From NCBI GenBank assembly GCA_047610385.1, contig JBLGAC010000005.1, forward strand, positions 62,001 to 126,000: 64,000 nucleotides of DNA, given 5' to 3'. The stretch comes from JBOCEF01 sp047610385. Lineage in GTDB: Bacteria; Pseudomonadota; Alphaproteobacteria; Rhodobacterales; Rhodobacteraceae. Below are positions 15,930 through 24,747 of the stretch, one piece after another. The translations under genes were made by a program, and so were the position numbers. The notes beneath the pieces are model-generated. The model did no database searches. It was given only the letters and a program-made list of their open reading frames with translations, and was not told the origin of the DNA. How positions within the stretch are numbered: position 1 is the stretch's first letter; the number at the start of each line of letters is the position of its first letter.

Positions 15930-16814
15930 ATGGCCGTCCTCGTCGATGAAAACACCAAAGTGATCTGCCAGGGCCTCACCGGCTCTCAGGGCACGTTCCA
16001 CACCGAGCAGGCGATCGCCTACGGCACCAAGATGGTCGGTGGCGTGACGCCGGGCAAAGGCGGGTCGACCCATATCGGCCTGCCGGTCTTCGACACCGTT
16101 GAACAGGCCGTGGGCATCACTGGCGCCAATGCGTCAGTGATCTATGTGCCGCCGCCCTTCGCCGCCGACGCGATTCTTGAGGCCATCGACGCGGAACTGC
16201 CGCTGATCGTGTGCATCACTGAGGGGATCCCGGTTCTCGACATGATGCGCGTGAAGCGTGCGCTGCAGAACTCGGCCTCGATCCTGATCGGCCCGAACTG
16301 CCCCGGCGTCATCACGCCCGACGCGTGCAAGATCGGCATCATGCCCGGTCATATTCACAAGCGCGGCTCGGTTGGCGTCATCTCACGCTCCGGCACGCTG
16401 ACCTATGAGGCGGTGCTGCAGACCACCAATGCCGGTCTGGGCCAGTCCACCTGCATCGGCATCGGCGGCGACCCGATCAAGGGCACTGAACATATCGACG
16501 CCCTCGAATGGCTGCTGGCCGATGATGAGACCGAGTCCATCATCATGATCGGCGAAATCGGCGGCGCGGCCGAAGAAGAAGCCGCGCAGTTCATCGCGGA
16601 TGAGCGCAGGAAGGGCCGCGCCAAGCCCATCGCTGGCTTCATTGCCGGGCGCACTGCCCCTCCGGGCCGCCGTATGGGCCACGCTGGCGCGATCATCGCC
16701 GGCGGCAAAGGCGGCGCTGAGGACAAGATCGAAGCGATGAAGTCCGCGGGCTTCATCGTCGCCGACAGCCCCGCCGGGCTGGGCGAGGCCGTGCTGAAAG
16801 CCATCGGCCGCTGA
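15930..16814 (+). CDS. sucD: Succinyl-CoA synthetase alpha subunit (SucD)
   Basis: CoA-binding and phospho-accepting alpha chain, 294 residues. It begins MAVLVDENTKVICQGLTGSQ; the CoA-binding Rossmann part holds G-L-T-G-S-Q-G-T-F-H and G-G-V-T-P-G-K-G-G. The C-terminal flavodoxin-like domain has the phosphorylated histidine in R-R-M-G-H-A-G-A-I (His251). The ATG at 15930 follows CGGAGAA. It needs SucC as partner, so the two genes inserted between them do not appear to have broken the function. A strong hairpin just downstream (16826-16847) may end the transcript. Confidence 0.98.
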   Translation: MAVLVDENTKVICQGLTGSQGTFHTEQAIAYGTKMVGGVTPGKGGSTHIGLPVFDTVEQAVGITGANASVIYVPPPFAADAILEAIDAELPLIVCITEGIPVLDMMRVKRALQNSASILIGPNCPGVITPDACKIGIMPGHIHKRGSVGVISRSGTLTYEAVLQTTNAGLGQSTCIGIGGDPIKGTEHIDALEWLLADDETESIIMIGEIGGAAEEEAAQFIADERRKGRAKPIAGFIAGRTAPPGRRMGHAGAIIAGGKGGAEDKIEAMKSAGFIVADSPAGLGEAVLKAIGR

Positions 16815-17300
16815 TGCGAGACCCAGGGGCGGCGTTCGCGCCGCCCCCATGCCGCCGATGACGCGATCGGCCCCGTGCGGGCCGCTGGCGTGATCGGCCG
16901 CCCACGCCCCCAAATCGGGGCGCGGCGACGCCGATCTGACGCAGATGTTTTGCATTCTTCGCATAAGGCACGGGAAAACCGGATTTGTCTTGCACGCGGC
17001 GCAAGGTCGGTCAGGGTTTGATAACCTTGCTGAGACGAGCATGTGACGCGCCCGCCTGTGCGGATCGACCACGGTGCCCTTCCCCTGGCAAGGGGGCGGG
17101 CCCATGCCCCAGCCGACGCGGCACGGGATGTTTCCCAACCCGCGGCGACGCCGAACATCGACGCGCGGCCCGCTGGCCGCATGTCAGCAACGCCCCCGTC
17201 GCGCCGCCCGCGCGCCGGTCAGCCAGGGCCCACCCGCACCGGCGCGGGTCGCCCGCCAGAAGGGAGCCGGCGCCGCAAACGGCGTCGCGCATAGCGGACC
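16815..17300. other. Intergenic region sucD-odhA with a TTCG-loop hairpin
   Basis: 486 bases with no convincing gene. Near its start is a 9-bp GC stem GGGGCGGCG-TTCG-CGCCGCCCC (16826-16847) with no T run after it, so it could be a weak or Rho-assisted terminator or an mRNA-stabilising end for the sucCD transcript. The stretch 16900-17040 is less GC-rich and may hold the odhA promoter. Open frames at 17011-17292 (minus) and 17043-17294 (plus) are Arg/Pro-rich without a good start and look spurious. A short inverted repeat CCCCT-GGCA-AGGGG lies near 17078-17091. Confidence 0.5.
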
Positions 17301-20246
17301 ATGACGGATCAAAGCTCCAACGACGCTTTCCACTCCTCCTCGTTCCTGCAGGGCATCAATGCTGAGTATGTCGAGCAGCTTTATGCCCGCTACGCAGAGA
17401 ACCCGGCGTCGGTGGACGAAAGCTGGCGGCGCTATTTCGCCCAGCTGAACGAGGATGTCGCCGACGCCCGCCGCGCCGCGCAAGGCGCAAGCTGGGAACG
17501 TGCAGACTGGCCCCCCCAGCAAGGCGGCGACCGGGTCGCCGCGCTGACCGGGGAATGGGACGAACCGATCCCCGCCAAGCTTGAAAGCAAAATCGCCCAG
17601 AAGGCTGCCGATGCAGGTGCCGCGCTGACCGCTGATGAGGTCCGCAGCGCGGTGCTCGATTCCGTGCGCGCCATCATGCTGATCCGCGCGTTCCGCATCC
17701 GCGGGCATCTGGCCGCCGATCTTGACCCGCTAAGGCTGACCCCCCCGGCCCCACATCCCGAACTGGACCCCAAGACCTACGGCTTCACTGAGGCCGATAT
17801 GGACCGGCCGATCTTCATCGACTATGTGCTGGGCCTTGAAACAGCGTCGCTGCGCGAAATCGTGGCCCTGCTGAAGCGCACCTATTGCGGCACCTTCGCG
17901 CTGCAATACATGCACATTTCAAACCCTGAGGAAGCTGGCTGGCTGAAGGAACGGATCGAAGGCTACGGCAAGGAGATCAAGTTCACGCAGGAAGGCCGCC
18001 GCGCCATCCTGAACAAGCTGGTTGAGGCTGAGGGCTTTGAGAAATTCCTGCACGTCAAATACACCGGCACCAAACGCTTCGGCCTTGATGGCGCGGAATC
18101 GCTGATCCCGGCGATGGAGCAGATGATCAAGCGCGGCGGCGCCCTTGGGGTTCGGGACATCGTGTTCGGCATGCCCCATCGCGGGCGTCTGAATGTGCTG
18201 ACCTCAGTGCTGGCCAAACCGTTCCGCGCGATTTTCCACGAATTCCGCGGTGGGTCCTACAAACCTGATGAGGTGGAGGGCTCCGGCGATGTGAAATACC
18301 ATCTTGGCGCGTCCTCGGACCGCGAATTTGACGGCAACAAGGTGCATCTGTCGCTGACCGCCAACCCCAGCCACCTTGAGGCAGTGAACCCCGTCGTGCT
18401 GGGCAAGGTGCGCGCCAAGCAGGCGCAGCTGAACGATCCTGAACGCAAGACCGTGCTGCCGATCCTGCTGCATGGCGATGCGGCCTTTGCCGGCCAAGGC
18501 GTGATCGCGGAATGCTTTGGTCTGTCGGGGCTGAAGGGTCACCGCACTGGCGGCACCATCCACATCGTGGTCAACAACCAGATCGGGTTTACCACGTCGC
18601 CGCACAACTCACGCTCCAGCCCCTATCCCACTGACATCGCGCTGATGGTTGAAGCGCCGATTTTCCACGTCAACGGCGACGATCCCGAAGCGGTGGTGCA
18701 TGCCGCGCGCGTGGCCACGGAATATCGCCAGAAATTCGGCAAGGACGTCGTGCTCGACATCTTCTGCTACCGGCGCTTCGGGCATAATGAGGGCGATGAG
18801 CCTATGTTCACCCAGCCCGGCATGTACAAGGAAATCAAGACCCACAAGACCACGCTGCAGCTTTACACTGAGCGGTTGGTCAAGGACGGCCTGATCCCTG
18901 AGGGCGAGATTGAGGACATGAAGGCGCGCTTTCAGTCCTATCTGAACGAAGAATTTGAGACCGCGAAAGATTACCGCCCGAACAAGGCCGATTGGCTGGA
19001 CGGGCGCTGGTCGGGCATGGGTCCGGGCGCCGCAGAATATCAGCGCGGCGGCACCGCCGTGTCGATGGAGAACCTGAAAGAAGTCGGCATGGCAATCACC
19101 GCCATGCCCGCCGATTTCAAGGCCCACCGCACCATTGAACGCCTGATGGAAACCAAGCGGGAGATGATCGAGACCGGCGAAGGCATCGATTGGGCAACCG
19201 CTGAGGCGCTGGCCTTCGGCACCTTGCAGATCGAAGGCTATCCGGTGCGCCTGTCGGGACAGGACTGCACGCGCGGCACGTTCAGCCAGCGCCATTCAGG
19301 CCTGACCGATCAGGAAACTGAGGAACGGTATTACCCGCTCAACCACATCAAACCGGGTCAGGCCCAGTATGAAGTGGTGGACAGCATGCTGTCAGAATAT
19401 GCGGTACTTGGGTATGAGTACGGCTATTCGCTGGCGGAACCGAACGCGTTGACGTTGTGGGAGGCGCAGTTCGGCGACTTTGCCAACGGCGCGCAGATCA
19501 TGATCGATCAGTTCATCAGTTCGGGTGAGCGCAAGTGGCTGCGCATGTCAGGCCTCGTGATGCTGCTGCCCCATGGCTATGAGGGCCAAGGGCCGGAGCA
19601 TTCATCCGCCCGCCTTGAGCGGTTCCTGCAGATGTCGGCAGAAGACAACTGGATCGTCGCCAACTGTTCAACCCCTGCGAACTATTTCCACATCCTGCGC
19701 CGCCAAATTCACCGCACCTTCCGCAAGCCGCTGATCATGGTGACGCCCAAATCCCTGCTGCGGCACAAAAAGGCCGTGTCAAAGCTGGATGAACTCGCCA
19801 CCGGATCTTCGTTCCACCGCGTGCTGTGGGACGATGCGCAACTGGGTCTGTCAGACACAAATCTGGTGGCAGACGACAAGATCCGCCGCGTGGTGATCTG
19901 CTCTGGCAAGGTCTATTATGACTTGCTGGACCAGCGCGACGCGCGCGGCATCGATGATGTCTACCTCCTGCGTTTGGAACAGTTCTACCCGTTCCCTGCA
20001 ACCTCATTGGTCAAGGAGCTTGGGCGCTTCACGAACGCCGAAGTCGTCTGGACCCAGGAAGAGCCCAAAAATCAGGGTGCCTGGACCTTTGTGGAACCGA
20101 ACATCGAATGGGTGCTCGGCCGCGTCGACGCCAAATCGACCCGCCCCCGCTACATCGGCCGCCCGGCCTCGGCATCGCCGGCCACGGGTCTCGCCACCAA
20201 GCACAAGCAGGAGCAGGACGCGCTCGTGACCGAGTCGCTGGCCTGA
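17301..20246 (+). CDS. odhA: 2-oxoglutarate dehydrogenase E1 component
   Basis: Thiamine-diphosphate-dependent E1 of the 2-oxoglutarate dehydrogenase complex, 981 residues, full length. The N-terminus F-L-Q-G-I-N-A-E-Y-V-E-Q-L-Y is the conserved E2-contact segment of E1o. Further landmarks are G-M-P-H-R-G-R-L-N-V-L, the ThDP site around G-D-A-A-F-A-G-Q-G-V and N-N-Q-I-G-F-T-T, and F-G-H-N-E-G-D-E-P in the central part. The last third matches the transketolase pyrimidine and C-terminal domains (H-G-Y-E-G-Q-G-P-E-H-S-S). It decarboxylates 2-oxoglutarate and loads the succinyl group on E2. The stop is 13 bases from odhB. Also called sucA. Confidence 0.98.
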   Translation: MTDQSSNDAFHSSSFLQGINAEYVEQLYARYAENPASVDESWRRYFAQLNEDVADARRAAQGASWERADWPPQQGGDRVAALTGEWDEPIPAKLESKIAQKAADAGAALTADEVRSAVLDSVRAIMLIRAFRIRGHLAADLDPLRLTPPAPHPELDPKTYGFTEADMDRPIFIDYVLGLETASLREIVALLKRTYCGTFALQYMHISNPEEAGWLKERIEGYGKEIKFTQEGRRAILNKLVEAEGFEKFLHVKYTGTKRFGLDGAESLIPAMEQMIKRGGALGVRDIVFGMPHRGRLNVLTSVLAKPFRAIFHEFRGGSYKPDEVEGSGDVKYHLGASSDREFDGNKVHLSLTANPSHLEAVNPVVLGKVRAKQAQLNDPERKTVLPILLHGDAAFAGQGVIAECFGLSGLKGHRTGGTIHIVVNNQIGFTTSPHNSRSSPYPTDIALMVEAPIFHVNGDDPEAVVHAARVATEYRQKFGKDVVLDIFCYRRFGHNEGDEPMFTQPGMYKEIKTHKTTLQLYTERLVKDGLIPEGEIEDMKARFQSYLNEEFETAKDYRPNKADWLDGRWSGMGPGAAEYQRGGTAVSMENLKEVGMAITAMPADFKAHRTIERLMETKREMIETGEGIDWATAEALAFGTLQIEGYPVRLSGQDCTRGTFSQRHSGLTDQETEERYYPLNHIKPGQAQYEVVDSMLSEYAVLGYEYGYSLAEPNALTLWEAQFGDFANGAQIMIDQFISSGERKWLRMSGLVMLLPHGYEGQGPEHSSARLERFLQMSAEDNWIVANCSTPANYFHILRRQIHRTFRKPLIMVTPKSLLRHKKAVSKLDELATGSSFHRVLWDDAQLGLSDTNLVADDKIRRVVICSGKVYYDLLDQRDARGIDDVYLLRLEQFYPFPATSLVKELGRFTNAEVVWTQEEPKNQGAWTFVEPNIEWVLGRVDAKSTRPRYIGRPASASPATGLATKHKQEQDALVTESLA

Positions 20247-20259
20247 GGAGACGACAGAC

Positions 20260-21762
20260 ATGACCATTGAAGTTCGGGTTCCGACCCTGGGTGAAAGCGT
20301 CACCGAAGCCACCGTGGCGACCTGGTTCAAACAGCCGGGCGAAGCGGTCGCGCAGGATGAAATGCTGTGCGAGCTTGAAACCGACAAAGTGACCGTAGAG
20401 GTCCCCGCCCCCGTGGCGGGCACCTTGGCGGAACATGTGGCGGCCGAAGGCGAAACAGTGGGCGTGGACGCGCTGCTTGCCACCATCACCGAAGGCGTGG
20501 GGGCCGCGCCCGCGCCCGCCCCTGCGGCCGCCACGCCTGCTGCGCCTGCTGCGCCTGCCGCAACCGGCGGCGGCGCGTCAGTGTTCGTGATGGTCCCTGC
20601 GCTTGGCGAATCCGTCACTGAAGCGACGGTGTCCACCTGGTTCAAAAAGGTTGGCGATCAGGTCGCCGCCGATGAAATGCTGTGTGAGCTTGAGACCGAC
20701 AAAGTGTCGGTTGAGGTGCCCGCCCCCGCCGCGGGTGTGATCACTGAAATCATTGCCGGTGACGGCATGACCGTGCCTGCGGGCGCAAAGCTGGCCGTGA
20801 TCGCTGCGGGCGCAAGCGGGGCGGTCGCCGCCCCTGCGCCAGCCGCCCCTGCAGCCACCCCATCAACCGGTGGCCGGGATGTCGAAGACGCGCCCTCGGC
20901 GAAAAAGCTGATGGCTGAGAAAGGCTTGACCCGCGATGACGTGCAGGGTTCGGGCCGCGACGGCCGCATCATGAAGGAAGACGTGGCCAAGGCCTCAGCC
21001 CCCCGCCCCGCCGCCGCGCCTGCCCCCTCAGCCCCGCGCGCGCCGCTCGCCGTCAATGATGCCGGGCGTGAGGAGCGGGTGAAGATGACCCGCCTGCGCC
21101 AGACCATCGCACGGCGCCTAAAAGAAGCGCAGAACAGCGCCGCGATGCTGACCACCTACAACGAGGTGGACATGAGCGCGGTGATGGAAATCCGCAACCA
21201 ATACAAAGACGTGTTCGAAAAAAAGCACGGCACGCGCCTTGGCTTCATGTCGTTCTTCGTCAAGGCCTGCGTGCATGCCCTGAAAGAAGTTCCCGAGGTC
21301 AATGCTGAGATCGACGGCACCGATGTTGTTTACAAGAACTACTACCATGTTGGCGTCGCTGCGGGCACGCCGCAGGGCCTTGTGGTTCCGGTGGTGCGCG
21401 ATTGCGACCAGCTCAGCTTCTCAGGCATTGAGAAGAAGATCGGCGAACTGGGCAAACGCGCCCGCGACGGCAAGCTGAGCATGGCTGAGATGCAGGGCGG
21501 CACGTTCACCATCTCAAACGGTGGCGTCTACGGGTCCTTGATGTCCTCGCCGATCCTGAACCCGCCGCAGTCGGGCATTCTGGGGATGCACAAGATCCAG
21601 GACCGCCCGGTCGCGATCAACGGCAAGATTGAAATCCGGCCAATGATGTATCTGGCCCTGTCTTATGACCACCGGATCGTGGACGGCAAAGGCGCGGTGA
21701 CCTTCCTTGTGCGCGTGAAAGAAGCGCTTGAGGATCCGCGCCGCCTGCTGATGGATCTGTGA
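20260..21762 (+). CDS. odhB: 2-oxoglutarate dehydrogenase E2 component with two lipoyl domains
   Basis: Dihydrolipoyl succinyltransferase, 500 residues. It has two lipoyl domains (about 2-78 and 106-184), each with E-T-D-K as the lipoylation site (Lys43 and Lys148), separated by an Ala/Pro linker. A peripheral-subunit-binding domain follows (about 208-245, S-A-K-K-L-M-A-E-K-G-L), then a second Ala/Pro linker and the catalytic domain (about 270-500) with S-Y-D-H-R-I-V-D-G (His471, Asp475). Most E2o proteins, such as E. coli SucB, have one lipoyl domain; the doubled form is seen in some alphaproteobacteria. It transfers the succinyl group to CoA. ATG follows GAGGAGACGACAG. Confidence 0.98.
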   Translation: MTIEVRVPTLGESVTEATVATWFKQPGEAVAQDEMLCELETDKVTVEVPAPVAGTLAEHVAAEGETVGVDALLATITEGVGAAPAPAPAAATPAAPAAPAATGGGASVFVMVPALGESVTEATVSTWFKKVGDQVAADEMLCELETDKVSVEVPAPAAGVITEIIAGDGMTVPAGAKLAVIAAGASGAVAAPAPAAPAATPSTGGRDVEDAPSAKKLMAEKGLTRDDVQGSGRDGRIMKEDVAKASAPRPAAAPAPSAPRAPLAVNDAGREERVKMTRLRQTIARRLKEAQNSAAMLTTYNEVDMSAVMEIRNQYKDVFEKKHGTRLGFMSFFVKACVHALKEVPEVNAEIDGTDVVYKNYYHVGVAAGTPQGLVVPVVRDCDQLSFSGIEKKIGELGKRARDGKLSMAEMQGGTFTISNGGVYGSLMSSPILNPPQSGILGMHKIQDRPVAINGKIEIRPMMYLALSYDHRIVDGKGAVTFLVRVKEALEDPRRLLMDL

Positions 21763-21944
21763 TCCGTCATGACCGGTCTGGCGCGGCCAAGGATCATGCT
21801 GGCTTGCAGGCGCGGGGCACCAATATGCCCCGGGCTTATGGGCCTGCGTGGTGACTTGGTCGCGCCGGGGTTGGTGCGGTTCGCCATTATGGACAAATTT
21901 CGCAGCATGTCGCACGGCGGCGCATGATAACCACCGGGGACGCC

Positions 21945-22331
21945 ATGAGTGAAATCCACATCCTCGCCCTTTCGGGTCTGCTGACTTGCGTGCAATTCGC
22001 GCTGATGGCGATTCCGGCGAACCAGCAACTTGGCCCGGAATGGACCATGGGTGCGCGCGACGTGCCGCGCGAAATGACTGGCGTCGCCGGGCGCCTGCAC
22101 CGCGCGTTCAACAACCAGCTCGAAGGCTTGCTTCTGTTTGCCGTCGCCGCTGTGTGCGTGACGCTGCTGGACGCGTCCACCCCCTTCACCCGCGGCGCGG
22201 CTGTGGTCTACATCGTCGCGCGCGTGGTCTATATTCCCCTCTACGCCCTTGGCGTGCCTCTGTGGCGCTCATTGATCTGGGCGGCTGGCTTTGTCGCCAC
22301 CGCTGCCATGCTGATCGCCGCACTGCTTTGA
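21945..22331 (+). CDS. MAPEG-family small membrane protein
   Basis: 128 residues from the ATG at 21945 (preceded by GGGGA); an in-frame ATG at 21924 would add seven residues. Four hydrophobic helices (about 5-24, 60-80, 85-105, 108-127). The loop after helix 1, with R-L-H-R-A-F-N-N-Q-L-E, matches the conserved E-R/N-H-x-N-x-x-E type segment of MAPEG proteins (membrane-associated eicosanoid and glutathione metabolism). Bacterial members are mostly uncharacterised, some with glutathione-linked activity. Its position inside odhB-lpdA is unusual and no link with the dehydrogenase complex is evident. Confidence 0.75.
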   Translation: MSEIHILALSGLLTCVQFALMAIPANQQLGPEWTMGARDVPREMTGVAGRLHRAFNNQLEGLLLFAVAAVCVTLLDASTPFTRGAAVVYIVARVVYIPLYALGVPLWRSLIWAAGFVATAAMLIAALL

Positions 22332-22352
22332 AGAAACCGAAAGGCAATCTCC

Positions 22353-23747
22353 ATGTCCGACTATGATGTGATCGTGATCGGCGGCGGCCCCGGCGGCTAT
22401 GTGTGCGCGATCCGCGCGGCGCAGCTTGGCCTGAAAGCCGCGTGTATTGAAGGGCGCGGCGCCCTTGGCGGCACCTGCCTGAACGTTGGCTGCATCCCGT
22501 CCAAGGCGCTGCTGCATGCGTCCGAGCTGGTGCATGAAGCGCATGAGAATTTCGGCAAAATGGGCATTTCGGTTGGTGAAGTGTCGGTCGACATCCCCAA
22601 AATGCTCGCCTACAAAGACGACGTCATCAAGCAGAACACCAGCGGGATTGAATTTCTGCTGAAGAAAAACAAAGTCGATTACATTCGCGGCTGGGCCAAA
22701 ATCACCGCCAAGGGCGAAGTGACTGTGACCGGCGACGCAGCGGGCGTATACAAGGCCAAAAACATCGTCATCGCCACCGGATCGTCAGTCGCCGTGCCGC
22801 CGTTTGTTGAACTGGACGAAGACCGCATCGTGTCCTCCACCGGCGCGTTGGAACTTAAGGAGGTTCCCGCCAGGATGGTCATCATCGGTGCTGGCGTGAT
22901 CGGTCTTGAACTGGGATCCGTCTGGAAACGCCTTGGCGCAGATGTGCATGTGATCGAATATCTTGACCAAATCACCCCCGGCCTGGACCTTGAGGTCTGC
23001 AAAGCCTTCCAGAAGCTGCTGAAAAAGCAGGGCATCAAATTCACCCTCGGTGCCGCGGTGCAGTCGGTGGAAAAGGGCGACACCCTGAAAGTCACCTACA
23101 AGCTGCGCAAGACCGACAAAGAGGCTGTCGTTGAGGCCGATGTCGTGCTCGTCGCCACTGGCCGCAAGCCGAACACCGAAGGTCTGGGCGCGCAGGATAT
23201 GGGCATTGAACTGGACCCCCGCGGCCGCATCGTCACCGACGGGCACTTCAAGACCAAGCTGGACGGCTGCTATGCCATCGGCGACGTGATCGCGGGCCCG
23301 ATGCTGGCCCACAAGGCCGAAGACGAAGGCTATGCGGTCGCTGAAATCATCGCTGGCAAGGCGGGCCATGTGAATTACGACGTGATCCCCGGCGTGATCT
23401 ACACCGCGCCCGAAGTGGCATCCGTCGGCAAAACCGAAGAACAGCTGAAGGAGGAAGGCCGCGCCTACAAGGTTGGCAAGTTCCCCTTCATGGGCAATGG
23501 CCGCGCCAAGGCTTACTTCATGGGCGATGGGTTCGTCAAAATCCTCGCCGATAAGGACACTGACCGCATCTTGGGCTGCCACATCATCGGCCCGGCGGCT
23601 GGCGATCTGATCCATGAGGTCTGCGTTGCCATGGAATTTGGCGCCTCGGCCGAAGATCTGGCCCGCACCTGCCACGCGCATCCGACATTTTCCGAGGCGG
23701 TGCGCGAAGCAGCTCTGGCCTGCGGAGGCGGTGCCATCCACGCCTGA
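22353..23747 (+). CDS. lpdA: Dihydrolipoamide dehydrogenase (E3)
   Basis: FAD flavoprotein that reoxidises lipoyl groups and passes electrons to NAD+; 464 residues. FAD-binding G-G-G-P-G-G-Y (10-16), redox-active disulfide C-L-N-V-G-C (Cys42, Cys47), NAD-binding G-A-G-V-I-G-L-E-L-G, second FAD motif Y-A-I-G-D-V, and the C-terminal catalytic H-A-H-P-T-F-S-E. ATG at 22353 follows GAAAGGCAAT. It is the third subunit of the complex encoded by odhA and odhB. A terminator hairpin with five T residues follows at once (23770-23801). Confidence 0.98.
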   Translation: MSDYDVIVIGGGPGGYVCAIRAAQLGLKAACIEGRGALGGTCLNVGCIPSKALLHASELVHEAHENFGKMGISVGEVSVDIPKMLAYKDDVIKQNTSGIEFLLKKNKVDYIRGWAKITAKGEVTVTGDAAGVYKAKNIVIATGSSVAVPPFVELDEDRIVSSTGALELKEVPARMVIIGAGVIGLELGSVWKRLGADVHVIEYLDQITPGLDLEVCKAFQKLLKKQGIKFTLGAAVQSVEKGDTLKVTYKLRKTDKEAVVEADVVLVATGRKPNTEGLGAQDMGIELDPRGRIVTDGHFKTKLDGCYAIGDVIAGPMLAHKAEDEGYAVAEIIAGKAGHVNYDVIPGVIYTAPEVASVGKTEEQLKEEGRAYKVGKFPFMGNGRAKAYFMGDGFVKILADKDTDRILGCHIIGPAAGDLIHEVCVAMEFGASAEDLARTCHAHPTFSEAVREAALACGGGAIHA

Positions 23748-23769
23748 CCCCTACCGGGGCGGCGATGCG

Positions 23770-23801
23770 GGCGCGGCTCCAACCGGGGGCCGCGCCTTTT
23801 T
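23770..23801 (+). terminator. Rho-independent terminator after lpdA
   Basis: Stem GGCGCGGC (23770-23777) pairs with GCCGCGCC (23789-23796) and is followed by TTTTT (23797-23801). It closes the odhA-odhB-lpdA transcript, 22 bases after the lpdA stop. Confidence 0.85.
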
Positions 23802-23901
23802 CATGCGCGTCAGGCGCCCGTCCCGCAGACCAACCAGATTGCGCAGGACGGGGGAGTGCGCGCATGCTGAGGCGGGCATGCCGCCTGAAAGGATCGCTCA
23901 G

Positions 23902-24309
23902 ATGTCCAAATTTGACCGCCAACTCATCTCAAACGGCAATCCGATGGAGAAGATAGTTGGCTTCAGCCGCGCGGTGCGCGTCGGTCCCTTCATCAGCGTC
24001 GGCGGCACGGCGCCCGTCGGCGCGGATGGCAAGACCGTCGGCATCGGCGACGTCGCCGCCCAGACCCGCCAGTGCATCGAGATCATCAAAGCCGCGCTCG
24101 AAGCCGCCGGATCGGGGCTCCATGACGTGGTTCGCACGCGCGTCATCCTGACCGACATCGACAACTGGAAGGCCGCCATCGACGCGCGCAAGGCGTATTT
24201 CCAGGACAGCCGCCCGGTGGACACGATCATGGCCGTCACAGCATTCGTGAACCCCGAATGGTTAGTGGAGCTTGAGGCCGACGCAGTGATCGCCAATTGG
24301 CAGGGCTGA
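23902..24309 (+). CDS. Rid-family (YjgF/YER057c) protein without the usual arginine
   Basis: 135 residues from the ATG at 23902, which follows AAAGGA. The fold markers are V-R-V-G-P-F-I-S-V-G-G-T-A-P, Q-C-I-E-I-I-K-A-A-L-E-A-A-G, D-V-V-R-T-R-V-I-L-T-D and W-L-V-E-L-E-A-D-A-V. Classic RidA proteins hydrolyse reactive enamines and imines using an Arg in P-A-R-S/T; here that segment reads R-P-V-D-T-I-M-A-V, with Asp at the position by a simple alignment. It therefore probably belongs to a Rid subgroup without the standard 2-aminoacrylate deaminase activity. Monocistronic between two hairpins. Confidence 0.88.
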   Translation: MSKFDRQLISNGNPMEKIVGFSRAVRVGPFISVGGTAPVGADGKTVGIGDVAAQTRQCIEIIKAALEAAGSGLHDVVRTRVILTDIDNWKAAIDARKAYFQDSRPVDTIMAVTAFVNPEWLVELEADAVIANWQG

Positions 24310-24324
24310 CAGGATCCGCTCTTG

Positions 24325-24357
24325 CGCGCTTGGGTTCCTTTATAGAACCTAAGCGCG
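24325..24357. promoter_or_regulatory. 13-bp inverted repeat before the thioesterase gene
   Basis: CGCGCTTGGGTTC (24325-24337) and GAACCTAAGCGCG (24345-24357) are complementary except for one position, with a 7-base AT-rich spacer. It lies 16 bases after the Rid gene stop and 18 bases before the thioesterase start. It could be an operator or a two-way terminator; no T run follows on either strand. Confidence 0.5.
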
Positions 24358-24375
24358 TAATCAGCAGGAGAGCCC

Positions 24376-24747
24376 ATGCCCAGATCCTATGAAGGGTCCA
24401 TCGCCTTCACCATTGACGACACCCGCGCGACCGGCACCATGCCCATCGGCCCCGGCTTTCTGAACCCGTTCGGCACGGTCCATGCAGGCGCGCTGACTTG
24501 GTTTGCGGACGTTGTGGCGACCTCGCTGGCGCTGAACGGCGTCGATCCGACCAAGGGGATGGAGAGTTTTCCCGTTGCTGTCACCCTCAACGCCCAGCTT
24601 CTGGCCAACCGGACCGAGGGCGTGCTGACCGCGACGTCGATCTGGGTGAAAAAGGGCCGCCGGATCTCAACGGTGCGGACCGAGGTGGCCGATGCGGGCG
24701 GCAAAGTGTTGATGGAGCTGACCTCGACCCATGTTTCAGCGCGCTGA
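24376..24747 (+). CDS. PaaI-type hotdog thioesterase
   Basis: 123 residues, single hotdog fold. The motif N-P-F-G-T-V-H-A-G-A-L-T-W-F-A-D (about 31-46) is the PaaI/4HBT segment that holds the catalytic region, with Asn31 and His37 in the expected positions. It probably hydrolyses an acyl-CoA, perhaps aromatic or short chain; the substrate is unknown. ATG at 24376 follows CAGGAG. Its last 12 bases overlap the 3' end of the convergent Xer recombinase gene. Confidence 0.85.
   Translation: MPRSYEGSIAFTIDDTRATGTMPIGPGFLNPFGTVHAGALTWFADVVATSLALNGVDPTKGMESFPVAVTLNAQLLANRTEGVLTATSIWVKKGRRISTVRTEVADAGGKVLMELTSTHVSAR

Noticed and set aside
17011..17294. Overlapping open frames of 83-93 codons on both strands between sucD and odhA
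   Set aside because: Arg/Pro/Ala-rich composition, no convincing ribosome-binding site and mutual overlap; typical of non-coding GC-rich DNA.
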